A stretch of 64,000 nt of DNA from Clostridium_AD sp050717535. Its GTDB lineage: Bacteria; Bacillota; Clostridia; Clostridiales; Clostridiaceae. This document shows positions 27,903 through 36,445 of this stretch, piece by piece. Under the pieces are notes generated by a model. That model had not been told where the DNA came from. It saw nothing but the letters and a program-made list of their open reading frames with translations, and made no database searches. The stretch lies in assembly GCF_050717535.1 (NCBI RefSeq), contig NZ_JBOITM010000073.1, positions 1-64,000 of the forward strand, given 5' to 3'. Numbering within the stretch: position 1 is the stretch's first letter; each line of letters starts with the position of its first letter. The position numbers were made by a program, and so were the translations under genes.

Positions 27903-30900
27903 TCATTCAGCAAAAAACTTTTTAATAATATCATAACTCTTTTTCTCCCGTGAAACATAAGACGGTTTATTCCAGGTGCTCCAAGAAAAAGTTTTATAAC
28001 CAGACGCGGTAACACTTTCTGGAAAATGATAATCTATTTTTTTAGTTGTTTTATCCATGATAATCAAGGAGGCAACTATGCCATCAGTCATTCTAACCGA
28101 GAGAGCATCATTTTTATTTTTTAATACTCCTTTAGTTTTATTATCATCTAATACCAGTAGGCTAGATGGGTCTGTAAAATTCAATCTCCCCCAAGGAATT
28201 CTTATAAATAGTGTATTACCCTCAAAATAGAAATTGTTAGTGCTATCATCAAAATTACCTACCACTAAGGTAGATCCATCCCCATACTTTGCAGATATAG
28301 TTTTACCTGAGGTAGTTTTTCCGGCTATTGAGAGTTGTCTCAACATTTTATCAAAAATACCATTAGTAGATACTGTGGTAAAATAAGAGCCTTTACTTGC
28401 ATTATAAGTAGGTTCCACCAATAGCTCACCACTGTCTTTATTTTGAATTTTAATATTATACTCAACACCTGACCAATTTTCATTTACATCAGGAGCCAAC
28501 ATATATTCACCTTTTTTTCGATCAACGGTATCTAAATAAATCATTAAGTTTTTCTGATTAAAATCAGGTAACTTACTAAAATCTGCTTTTATATAGAAAT
28601 AAGATTCGTTACTCGTATATGCTATTGATTGCATTGGTCCACTTCCACGTATAGTCATATCATAATTTTTTGGAGTTTGGGATTCTAAAGCTAAAATCCC
28701 ATAGTTCTGAGCAGGTTCCGTCATATTATGCCATAGATTACTATGCTTATTGGGTATCATTAGCGATGATGTAAATTCACCACTCTTGCCCCATTCATCA
28801 GCCCATTCATAAATAAGTCCACCCATACAGCCGCTGTCTTTGATTATCTTCATCATAGAAACTAGGCCTTCACCTTGTACTGTTTCACTATTTTGGCCAT
28901 CCTTATAACTAGGGCTTGCTACCTGTGAAACCCCCATACTAGTAGAAAGACCAACGCCGCTTATTAATACCGGATATTTTTTTTGAGTATTCATAAAACT
29001 AGTCATGTAATCTGTATATCCTGCATATTCAGATTTTGCATTCTCAGTTTCACCAGCCATAAACCCTGGTGCAAAAGAATTGATATTGTAAGCACCGAAG
29101 AAGCCAGCTTTAACACTACTTAAAACATCAATATTATTAATATCCACAGAGATTCTGTCATCTATGCCATTAATTCCTGCTCTATCATGGTGGAGAGTGT
29201 CAAGTTCAGGAATGCTAGTAATTGCTATTGGGTGTTGCATGTTATATGATTTTTGTTCATATTCATATATTTCATCACTAAGGGATGCTAGCCAGCTTTC
29301 AGTTGGTGTAGCCTTTAATCCTGATGACACATAAACTCCCTTATATTTATAAGAAGGATTGGAACTATCTGTGGTGGTCACATTAACTGGATTTAAACCT
29401 GGATCAACTAAATAGCCCAATAAATATCCTGAAACATCATTGATGTATAAATCAGATTCTTCACTACCATTTAATTTAATTGAAACATTCCCATGAATAG
29501 CGTTAATAGTATCCTGCCTAGCCCTTTTGTAAGTTGCGTTGTATTTACTTTCAAGAAAATTTTCTGAGACTGACTCATCAATCGCTGAAATATTTTGAAA
29601 TAAGTATAGTTTTTTATCAGGATGTGTAGAATTATAAATATCAAGTTCACGATAAAATCCAGGACGCATCAAATCATATACTCTTATGCAATTAGCATTC
29701 ATACCGGCGATTTTTTCAAACCACTGTTTATAGATTGTATTGTCATCTAGTGAGCTTCCTTTGGTAATTCCAGGCATTGTATTGCCTATATCCACACCTT
29801 TTACATATATTTTTTTAAAAGCTCCCTTTTCATAAACTGAAAAATATTTGCCATCAACCTTTGATACTATCTGTGTACCGTCTTTTATTATCTGGGCTTT
29901 AGCCTTAAAAGCAACACTTTCATCTAAGGGCACAGTTTCCTTTATAACTTTTGACATAAAGGGAACATAAAAATTCCAATAAAAATATGAATTATCCCCT
30001 TCACTATTAATGCTAAATTTTCTGTATATATTAGTGGCACCTAAAAAAGACTTTATTTTTTCTGGCTCCCGATAGTCACAAAAATCGCCTGCAAAATAAT
30101 ACGATTTTTGATTACTTGATATATTGGCAATGACTGCAGGGAACCTGCCTTTTAGTCCAAAAGGCTTCATTTGATCATTTCCAACAGTTGTAAGCTTTAA
30201 GTCATACCAAGCTATAACTGATTTCTCCTCTTTTGGCACTGTAATTTCAAACCAGTTGTAATAATCAATACTTCCTGTATTAAATGCCTTAGCTTTATCT
30301 GCTGTCATAGATAGATTTATAGATTTCCCTGTAAAATCCACTCCCTGTTGCAGAATTATAATTCTGCTATTTCCAGCTATTACTATGCCTGAGCCTGTTA
30401 GATTCCATTTCCTACCATATTGTTTTTCATATATTAGTCTAATCCAGTTTGGAACATCATTAACAGATGACAGCTGTGAAAAAAACTTACCCGCCCAGCC
30501 AGTAAAACCTACAGCAAAAATATTTTCTAATTCCTTAGATACACTGGTTTTAGTAGGATCACCAGAAATATTATATTCACCAATTACAGTGGTTCCCTTT
30601 GCATGACAAGTAGCAATTAAACCAACTTCATTTTCAGTAAGTCCAGATACACCCTTTGGCTCTACACCATTAATTTTTGAGTTACCTGTACCATAGGTAT
30701 CTCCTAGATAAATTATATCTGGAACATTTTTTAATTTATCTAGAGGCTTTTCTGCTAATTTTCCCTGAGATAGAAAGTTTCCGTAATAATCTTTAGTAGA
30801 GTCATAGGTACTCCCATTGGAAGGATTCTTTATACGGAGATAGTCCATAATCCAAAATAATCCACTTTGCTTACTATAATCCAGTTCAGTTATTTTACCC

Positions 30901-31052
30901 TCTTCAGTTGTCTTAACAGGGAAAGTTTTATTTAGCATAACTATATCAAGGCTTTTTTTAGGAATAATCCTCCATAATATAAAGGGTGCTACTAACATCA
31001 CTAGTACTGCTATAAAAATTAAATTTCTTATCTTAAAATGCATTTTTTTCAT
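27903..31052 (-). CDS. Large membrane-anchored glycosidase-like protein lacking candidate catalytic residues
   Basis: 1049 residues. One membrane segment near 11-28. Residues about 35-390 form an unassigned domain with a flavodoxin/amidotransferase-like flavour (PDIIYLGDTYG, HAKGTTVIGEY). Residues about 400-790 resemble the glycosidase-like barrel of the neighbour at 31091: KKIYVKGVDIGNTMPG and MNANCIRVYDLMRPGFY match its KIFVKGVNIG and MNANTIRVYTVQRPQFY. At the two places where the neighbour has E216 and E366, this protein has G552 and G699. Residues about 800-1040 look like a beta-rich carbohydrate-binding (DOMON/CBM9-like) domain. GGAGG precedes the ATG. It may bind or guide the nascent polymer rather than cut it (inference). 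Confidence 0.7.
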   Translation of the reverse strand: MKKMHFKIRNLIFIAVLVMLVAPFILWRIIPKKSLDIVMLNKTFPVKTTEEGKITELDYSKQSGLFWIMDYLRIKNPSNGSTYDSTKDYYGNFLSQGKLAEKPLDKLKNVPDIIYLGDTYGTGNSKINGVEPKGVSGLTENEVGLIATCHAKGTTVIGEYNISGDPTKTSVSKELENIFAVGFTGWAGKFFSQLSSVNDVPNWIRLIYEKQYGRKWNLTGSGIVIAGNSRIIILQQGVDFTGKSINLSMTADKAKAFNTGSIDYYNWFEITVPKEEKSVIAWYDLKLTTVGNDQMKPFGLKGRFPAVIANISSNQKSYYFAGDFCDYREPEKIKSFLGATNIYRKFSINSEGDNSYFYWNFYVPFMSKVIKETVPLDESVAFKAKAQIIKDGTQIVSKVDGKYFSVYEKGAFKKIYVKGVDIGNTMPGITKGSSLDDNTIYKQWFEKIAGMNANCIRVYDLMRPGFYRELDIYNSTHPDKKLYLFQNISAIDESVSENFLESKYNATYKRARQDTINAIHGNVSIKLNGSEESDLYINDVSGYLLGYLVDPGLNPVNVTTTDSSNPSYKYKGVYVSSGLKATPTESWLASLSDEIYEYEQKSYNMQHPIAITSIPELDTLHHDRAGINGIDDRISVDINNIDVLSSVKAGFFGAYNINSFAPGFMAGETENAKSEYAGYTDYMTSFMNTQKKYPVLISGVGLSTSMGVSQVASPSYKDGQNSETVQGEGLVSMMKIIKDSGCMGGLIYEWADEWGKSGEFTSSLMIPNKHSNLWHNMTEPAQNYGILALESQTPKNYDMTIRGSGPMQSIAYTSNESYFYIKADFSKLPDFNQKNLMIYLDTVDRKKGEYMLAPDVNENWSGVEYNIKIQNKDSGELLVEPTYNASKGSYFTTVSTNGIFDKMLRQLSIAGKTTSGKTISAKYGDGSTLVVGNFDDSTNNFYFEGNTLFIRIPWGRLNFTDPSSLLVLDDNKTKGVLKNKNDALSVRMTDGIVASLIIMDKTTKKIDYHFPESVTASGYKTFSWSTWNKPSYVSREKKSYDIIKKFFAE

Positions 31053-31090
31053 AATTTATTCCTCCGCCCTGTAACCCCTGGCTTTTCTGT

Positions 31091-33277
31091 TTAATTTAAT
31101 TCTTTTAACCCCTTTTGAAAAATATAATAGGAAGGCTTTAATCTTTCGTGGTAGCTAGGATGCTCCCAGGTACTCCAATTATATTGGATCATTTTCAAAT
31201 TCTGACTCCCACCATTTTTAATGTTCTCTACTCCAAAACTGAATCCCTTTACTTTTAAAGGTGATATTTTACCTCTTATATACATATCGTCAATTATCTG
31301 TTTGGTTGATGGGTCCATAACATTTAACAATTGCCAAGGAATTCTTATTTCAATTTTTCCATTATTATAATAGAAATCACTAAGTGAATTAAAATTAGGA
31401 TCATTTGGGTTTGATATACCATATTTCAGTAAACCCGTCTCATATCCAGCAAATGGGAAAGCAGTATTCCCAGGTGGTACAACTAATTTTTTATTTAAGC
31501 AAAGATTAATTGGGTTAAAGATTCCAGAGTTTTTATTTTCAAATGAGGACTGCCTATTAATGAGACTTGTTTGAACAGCATATCTGAAATAATAATTATC
31601 ATAATAACTATCAACAAGAACCTTAGAATCATTTTGTCCGTGAATTTTAATAACAAAGTCTGCATTTTTGCTAAAGGTCGTATTATATTTGGAAAAGCTT
31701 TTATTACCCTGTCCATTTATTGTGTCTATGGGTATTAATAGTGTATCCACATTAAAATCATAATTCTTAGTATCTATCATTAAATACACATAGCCTTCGT
31801 CACTTTTAACATACATTTTAATATTACCATTCAAATACAAGGGCTTATCTTTTTCCCAATCCTCAAATTTCCCATCAATATAACAAGTGCTTTTGAGACC
31901 TCCAGGGTCCATTGCCAATATTCCAAAATGTTGTTCATTTGTCTGTGCATTAAGCCAAAATGGACGTGAATCAGGCAAATCTAAGTCATTGTTATTCCAA
32001 GTTCTCTTAAACCATTCATCTTGCCACGAAAAAGCCAGGCCTCCAGCAAGATTCGCAAAGTGAATATCCTTCATCATTTTAAGTAACATATCGCCTTGAG
32101 TTTTTTCATCTATAAATCCTTGATTAAACCCTGTTATTCTATTTTCATGAGCCTTACCTCTTGAAGCGGGAATCCCAAATTCAGATATCAAAACAGGCAT
32201 TGAATGGAATTTCTTTATTTCTTCTAAATAAGCTAAATAAGGATCTGGCTTTCCATCACTATCTTTAAAATTAATATAATCAGTTTGAAAACTAAATGTA
32301 TCTGGGTAATAAGGGTATACATGATAAGAGGCGAACATTCCCGCTTTAAAAATATCTCTATATTTAATATGTTCTACATTTACCCCCACAATATCCTCAT
32401 TTTTATAAGGCTCATTAGGGTGTTTTAATGGATCCGTTGTTACCCAATTTGAAAATGCAACTGGTCTTTGCATTTTATATTTTGTCATTTCATAATCTAT
32501 AACCACATCTCCAATATCACAAAGAAAGCTTTCAAAAGGCGATGCCTTCTCTGTATAAAGATATTTACCATTATAAATATTACGTTTAGGGTTATTTTCA
32601 TTGCTACTAACTACCAAAGATGGATCCCATTCTATTCCTAAAATCCAACCTATAACATACTTTGAAACATCAGATGTATAATTACCGTCTGCATAGCCCT
32701 TATTAACAGGTAAATAGCATTTTCCATGTAATACATCTATAGTCTCTTTAGAAGTTGCAATAACATCCTTTAGTATCTTATCATCACTACCATAAACATC
32801 ATTAATTGTTGCAATATCATTTTCATTAACCCAAACTCCATGAATAAGATAAATAGGCTTTTTACCTCTTTTTTCAGCTGCTAAATTGAAATCATATAGT
32901 GCATTATAAAACTGAGGTCGTTGCACTGTATAAACTCTAATTGTATTGGCATTCATTTGAGAAATATAATTAAGCCACCTAAAATATTCATCGTAAGTAA
33001 TAGCTACTTCTCCAGGAAATGCCCCTGGTTTTCCAGCACCAATATTAACACCTTTTACAAAGATTTTATTCCACTTGCCATTTTCTAAAACATAAAATGA
33101 GTTCTTATCAGTCTTACTTATATATCCTGGTGTTTTTTCCACCTGGGTGGGAGTATCCTTATTTGCATTAGTATTTTTTTGTAATATAAATAATACTAAT
33201 GGTACTGTAACTAATAAACCCACTATTATAATTGCGAAAACAATAAATCTTTTGTTTTTAGCTTTCATCCTCAACAC
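31091..33277 (-). CDS. Membrane-anchored TIM-barrel glycoside-hydrolase-like protein
   Basis: 728 residues. A membrane segment lies at about 11-32. The barrel (about 60-450) has KIFVKGVNIGAG, MNANTIRVYTVQRPQFY, WILGIEWDP with E216 and PVLISEFGIPASRG with E366; the spacing fits acid/base and nucleophile glutamates of clan GH-A enzymes (family 2/5-like). WQDEW at 418-422 matches the usual conserved Trp near the active site. A C-terminal beta-rich domain (about 460-715) resembles DOMON/CBM9. A clan assignment is reasonable; a family is not proven. It is the first gene of the operon, 38 nt before the 1049-residue paralogue. The start is uncertain: GTG-TTG-AGG-ATG with only weak ribosome signals. 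Confidence 0.75.
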   Translation of the reverse strand: MLRMKAKNKRFIVFAIIIVGLLVTVPLVLFILQKNTNANKDTPTQVEKTPGYISKTDKNSFYVLENGKWNKIFVKGVNIGAGKPGAFPGEVAITYDEYFRWLNYISQMNANTIRVYTVQRPQFYNALYDFNLAAEKRGKKPIYLIHGVWVNENDIATINDVYGSDDKILKDVIATSKETIDVLHGKCYLPVNKGYADGNYTSDVSKYVIGWILGIEWDPSLVVSSNENNPKRNIYNGKYLYTEKASPFESFLCDIGDVVIDYEMTKYKMQRPVAFSNWVTTDPLKHPNEPYKNEDIVGVNVEHIKYRDIFKAGMFASYHVYPYYPDTFSFQTDYINFKDSDGKPDPYLAYLEEIKKFHSMPVLISEFGIPASRGKAHENRITGFNQGFIDEKTQGDMLLKMMKDIHFANLAGGLAFSWQDEWFKRTWNNNDLDLPDSRPFWLNAQTNEQHFGILAMDPGGLKSTCYIDGKFEDWEKDKPLYLNGNIKMYVKSDEGYVYLMIDTKNYDFNVDTLLIPIDTINGQGNKSFSKYNTTFSKNADFVIKIHGQNDSKVLVDSYYDNYYFRYAVQTSLINRQSSFENKNSGIFNPINLCLNKKLVVPPGNTAFPFAGYETGLLKYGISNPNDPNFNSLSDFYYNNGKIEIRIPWQLLNVMDPSTKQIIDDMYIRGKISPLKVKGFSFGVENIKNGGSQNLKMIQYNWSTWEHPSYHERLKPSYYIFQKGLKELN

Positions 33278-33281
33278 ATCC

Positions 33282-33305
33282 TATACTTGTTTCTATACTT
33301 GTTTC
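33282..33305 (-). repeat. Tandem 12-bp repeat before the synthase operon
   Basis: On the plus strand ATACTTGTTTCT is followed at once by ATACTTGTTTCA, that is two copies of a 12-mer within the leader of the gene at 31091. It may be a regulator site or chance; I see no other support. Confidence 0.35.
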
Positions 33306-33448
33306 AAATAATATTAATCATTATAATTCTACATCTTTTACGATTTTCCTTTATTTTTTTTACTTATACTTCATAAAATTTTCTTATGACTGAATATATC
33401 TTATGATATCCTATATTTTTTATACTTAATAATAAAATTAGGCAAATA

Positions 33449-33484
33449 AAAAATCTAGCAACATACCGTTATTGCTAGATTTCT
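33449..33484 (-). terminator. Terminator after the riboswitch-controlled gene
   Basis: AAATCTAGCAA (33451-33461) pairs perfectly with TTGCTAGATTT (33472-33482) around a 10-nt loop; the minus-strand side continues with T-rich sequence. It lies about 25 nt past the stop of the secreted TIM-barrel gene. Read-through would feed the four-gene synthase operon 170 nt downstream. Confidence 0.75.
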
Positions 33485-33509
33485 TATTATTGAAGCTAAA
33501 TAATAAGCC

Positions 33510-34409
33510 TTAATTCTTCATATTCATCCAACTATCCAAATAATGAATAGCAAAACCATTGAAGGCTACATTATTACTATATTTCTTATACACTATATTT
33601 AATTGATTGTACATGCAAGCTTCACCTTCTTCATAAAAAGTAACAGCCCCACATTCAGTAAGTTTTCCAGTTTCAACAGCGATAGTCGCCTGTACATTAT
33701 ACTTTTCACATAAATTCATTTCTCTTTTAGCAATATTAATAATTCCATTTTCTCCTAAAGCAATATCTCTATAGGCCATTATTGAGACAGTCTTAATTTT
33801 CTTAAAAATCCATTCTGCCAAGTTTCCATTACCGTATTGTGTATTATATTTTGTTCCATAAAACCAGAAAGGGATATCTATGCCTAAATTCAAATCTAAT
33901 TTATTGCTTCTTTTTTTTGCCCTTAATATGTATTCTTGGTACTCTTGTATTACAAGATTAGGATCCGAGAGGTACTTACCATTTTCATATGGCTCAACGT
34001 CCAAGTGGATACCTTTAAATCGTTGATTTTCTAATGAAGATTTTTGATATTGTGTTACCCAATCAAAAAAGGTGTTCTGAAGATTTTCTCCATCAGTACA
34101 TACCCAATCAGGTGATCCATCTAATGCTTGAATGCTTATATTCACTTTTGATGCTTCACTAATAAATTCATTGTAATAATCATTTTTTAAATTATAATCA
34201 ATTTGGAGATAAAGCACATTGACGTTGTTTTCCTCTAAAAATTTTATTATATTATCGGGATTGGATACAATCTCCTGCGTGTCCCATAACCAAGTTGAAA
34301 TATTTACAGTGTTTAAAAAAGCTACATTAGTTTCTGCCAGAGTTACTTTTGATGGAATAATAAGAATTAACACTAATAAAATAATTGCTAGCCGTTTCGA
34401 TAAATTCAT
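33510..34409 (-). CDS. Secreted TIM-barrel glycoside-hydrolase-like protein
   Basis: About 299 residues from the ATG at 34409. A clear signal peptide (LAIILLVLILIIPSKVTLAE) is followed by a barrel-like domain: VNVLYLQIDYN, GIHLDVEPYE (acidic cluster like the DxE of GH18-type enzymes), LNLGIDIPFWFYG and KTVSIMAYRDIA. Family assignment is open. GGGAGAGG lies 5 nt before the ATG. The frame is open to 34475, but those 22 extra codons are the translated 3' part of a c-di-GMP riboswitch, so the longer start is an artefact. Expected to act outside the cell on a glycan, probably that made by the adjacent synthase (inference). Confidence 0.75.
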   Translation of the reverse strand: MNLSKRLAIILLVLILIIPSKVTLAETNVAFLNTVNISTWLWDTQEIVSNPDNIIKFLEENNVNVLYLQIDYNLKNDYYNEFISEASKVNISIQALDGSPDWVCTDGENLQNTFFDWVTQYQKSSLENQRFKGIHLDVEPYENGKYLSDPNLVIQEYQEYILRAKKRSNKLDLNLGIDIPFWFYGTKYNTQYGNGNLAEWIFKKIKTVSIMAYRDIALGENGIINIAKREMNLCEKYNVQATIAVETGKLTECGAVTFYEEGEACMYNQLNIVYKKYSNNVAFNGFAIHYLDSWMNMKN

Positions 34410-34540
34410 AATAACCTCTCCCATTTTCAAAGTCCAAGAGGCTCCTATCTGGAGTCCTGGCAACCTGGCAGCCATAAGATAATTAAACCCATTAGGCCCA
34501 TAGTTTTGCGTCTTTGTCTTTCAACAAATTTGCCTTTTTC
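34410..34540 (-). promoter_or_regulatory. c-di-GMP-I (GEMM-I) riboswitch
   Basis: On the minus strand the aptamer (about 34540-34456) shows, in order, GGCAAA, a stem closed by a GAAA tetraloop (TTTGTTGAAAGACAAA), GACGCAAA, GGGCCTAA, a variable stem, then TATGGCTGCCAGGTTGCC. Order and spacing match the GEMM-I consensus; GGCAA at the 5' end can pair with TTGCC at the 3' end. Downstream, AAGAGG on the plus strand (34436-34441) gives an anti-ribosome-site CCUCUU that can pair with GAGAGG of the ribosome site (34415-34422), and its first bases can instead join a CUCC/GGAG hairpin. This suggests control of translation. It links the secreted gene, and perhaps the synthase operon, to c-di-GMP. Confidence 0.9.
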
Positions 34541-34612
34541 AGAATTACTATATATTAAACAAATACTACAACTTTAATATACTATATTATATATTTATAT
34601 ACAAGAAAAAAA

Positions 34613-34668
34613 TCAATTGATTATATTCAATTGATTATATTCAATTGACTATATTCAATTGATTATAT
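34613..34668. repeat. Four tandem 14-bp iterons upstream of the riboswitch
   Basis: Four head-to-tail copies of TCAATTGATTATAT; the third has one substitution (C for T). Each contains the palindrome CAATTG, so the palindromes recur every 14 bp. They lie 70-130 bp upstream of the riboswitch on its promoter side. Confidence 0.85.
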
Positions 34669-34956
34669 TCAGTAATTTAATTATCTTAGATTTATATAAA
34701 ATGGTTATATACTTGCATTGTATTTTTTCGCATTGTAACATATACTCTATTTATAGCTTATATATCTGTTAATTGTTGAGTAATTTCGGAAACTAATTGA
34801 TGATGTAAAATATTTCAGATAAAATAGAGGTGTTTTGTATATTTATTACAAATTGCTAATTTCTTATTATTTTTAACATACAAAACTTAAAAATGGGTAT
34901 AGCAAAGCTAACCCTTTAGATGTAAATTTATGGATTGAAAATGTTGGATTTTAAAA
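34669..34956. other. AT-rich spacer with no feature seen
   Basis: Between the iterons and the transposase remnant I see neither a coding frame nor a stable hairpin. Isolated short AT-rich inverted stretches are within chance for this composition. Confidence 0.4.
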
Positions 34957-35255
34957 TTAGGCTATTTTTAGAATTAAATTTTCTAAAATAGATATAAAGG
35001 TAAATTCTGAAACTTTGATTCTTGCATCCAAGTGTACATTAGTAGAATGAACGGTAGTCCACCAAGACTAACGTTTTTTATATCGAGGATGAGCTTGTTC
35101 CATATTGTAATCATTAAGTATTCTTTTGTTAATACGTTCAGAAGCAGTTCTTTTATTCATTTCTTTCTGCCATTGCTCGCTACCACGAGGAATAGCAGTA
35201 AAGAGGCGAAAATACCATTTGGGTAAAATTAAAAAATATTTTGTTCTACATTCTG
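34957..35255 (-). pseudogene. 3' remnant of a DDE transposase
   Basis: Minus-strand translation gives KWYFRLFTAIPRGSEQWQ, KEMNKRTASERINKRIL, NDYNMEQAHPRYKKR, then a TAG, then in the same frame SWWTTVHSTNVHLDARIK and a natural-looking stop at 34957. IPRGS, RTASERVNKRIL and NxHLDA are C-terminal hallmarks of a clostridial DDE transposase family. The N-terminal two thirds, including most of the catalytic core, are absent. It indicates that an element once inserted between the riboswitch region and rfbD. Confidence 0.7.
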
Positions 35256-35354
35256 GGGGGAAGAATAAAAATTATCCCTTCGGGATTGAGATATATGGGA
35301 GCCTAAGGGTTTCCGAATTCACTATATGTTATTAATGGGGAGGATTTAGTCTTT

Positions 35355-35492
35355 ATGCTGAAATTTATAATTATAGCAATTATATTAATAATAATTTATA
35401 TTGTTTTTGCTGGCTTAATGAAAGCAGCAGGTAAAGATACACCGACAATGCCGAATAATAACCGTGATAAAAATAAAGACAAAGATAATTAA
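35355..35492 (+). CDS. Small single-pass membrane peptide (45 residues), unknown
   Basis: ATG at 35355, stop TAA at 35490-35492. Residues 3-21 form one hydrophobic segment (KFIIIAIILIIIYIVFAGLM region) and the rest is charged and disordered-looking (NNNRDKNKDKDN). GGGGAGG lies about 12 nt before the ATG, slightly far. It is one of only two plus-strand genes, convergent with rfbD across a hairpin. I do not recognise a family. Small, but the ribosome site and compact membrane topology make it more likely real than not. Confidence 0.5.
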   Translation: MLKFIIIAIILIIIYIVFAGLMKAAGKDTPTMPNNNRDKNKDKDN

Positions 35493-35508
35493 CTTTTTAA
35501 TAAAAAAA

Positions 35509-35531
35509 GTACCGAAATATAATTTCGGTAG
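35509..35531. terminator. Terminator between small ORF and rfbD
   Basis: TACCGAAAT (35510-35518) pairs with ATTTCGGTA (35522-35530), loop of 3 nt. On the minus strand it is followed by seven T residues, giving a classic terminator for rfbD; on the plus strand GCTTTTCTTC follows and may end the small ORF transcript. Confidence 0.8.
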
Positions 35532-35554
35532 CTTTTCTTCTCGGTTCAAACTAT

Positions 35555-36388
35555 TTATCTTAAGTATTCCTCAATTGCTTCCTGCCAAGTTCTAGTTATA
35601 TCTCCAGTAGTAATTTCCAACATATAATTTCTAAGCACTGAATACCTAGGTCTTTTTGCTTGTCTTGGAAATTCATCGGTTGTGCAAGGAATAACCTCTG
35701 TATCAATACCTGTAAGTCTAAATATTTCTTTAGTGAATTCATACCATGTGCATTCGCCTTTACAAGTACAATGGAAAACTCCATAATTCTTATCTTCTAC
35801 AAGCTTTATTATAACTTTAGCCAAATCTACTGTGTTTGTAGGTGTTCCCTTTTGATCATTAACTACTTTTAATGTTGTATTAGTTGCACTTAAATTTATC
35901 ATAGTCTTTACAAAATTTTTTCCATCTCCGTAAAGCCATGCAGTTCTAACTATATAATGTTTAGGATTGTGATTCTTAACTAATATTTCTCCCTGTAATT
36001 TGGTTTTCCCATAAATAGTCTGTGGATTTACTGGGTCAAACTCTGTTAATAATTTATTTGCATTACCCTCAAAAACATAGTCTGTTGATACTTGTACAAT
36101 TTCTGCACCAATTTTATTTGCAGCTGCAGCTAAATTTTTAGGCCCTATTGCATTTATCTTATATGCTAAATCTAATTGTGACTCACACTTATCAACAGCT
36201 GTAAGTGCTGCACAGTTGATAATTACATCTGGCTTATTTTCATTCACAAAACTATATACTCCAATAACGTTTGTTACATCTAAATCCAATACATCTGTAA
36301 GTATTAGTTGAACATTTTTCTTTTGTTTATATTGTTTTGTTAATTCTCTACCTAATTGACCATTAGCTCCTGTTATTAATATCTTCAT
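35555..36388 (-). CDS. rfbD: dTDP-4-dehydrorhamnose reductase
   Basis: 277 residues, usual length. Last step of dTDP-L-rhamnose synthesis, using NAD(P)H. ITGANGQLGREL (5-16) binds the cofactor, STDYVFEG (101-108) carries the catalytic Thr/Asp-Tyr region, Y126-x3-K130 is the SDR pair, and TAWLYG and RPRYSVL are typical. AAAAGGAGATGAATA precedes the ATG. It is the only rfbD in the window; rfbA, rfbB and rfbC are intact only at 60218-62778. Directly upstream lies a scar of rfbC and rfbB, so it is the survivor of an rfbCBD-type operon. Confidence 0.93.
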   Translation of the reverse strand: MKILITGANGQLGRELTKQYKQKKNVQLILTDVLDLDVTNVIGVYSFVNENKPDVIINCAALTAVDKCESQLDLAYKINAIGPKNLAAAANKIGAEIVQVSTDYVFEGNANKLLTEFDPVNPQTIYGKTKLQGEILVKNHNPKHYIVRTAWLYGDGKNFVKTMINLSATNTTLKVVNDQKGTPTNTVDLAKVIIKLVEDKNYGVFHCTCKGECTWYEFTKEIFRLTGIDTEVIPCTTDEFPRQAKRPRYSVLRNYMLEITTGDITRTWQEAIEEYLR

Positions 36389-36445
36389 TATTCATCTCCT
36401 TTTATTTATGATCCATACTATACCCATCACACCACTTGAGTGGCA

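Noticed and set aside
31495..31716. 73-codon minus-strand frame within the 728-residue gene
   Set aside because: It overlaps the long glycosidase-like frame on the same strand and has no family resemblance.
34219..34482. 87-codon plus-strand frame opposite the signal peptide and riboswitch
   Set aside because: It is antisense to the secreted gene and the riboswitch, with no ribosome site.
35032..35335. Two overlapping plus-strand frames of 64 and 69 codons
   Set aside because: They are antisense to the transposase remnant, whose minus-strand reading gives recognisable protein.
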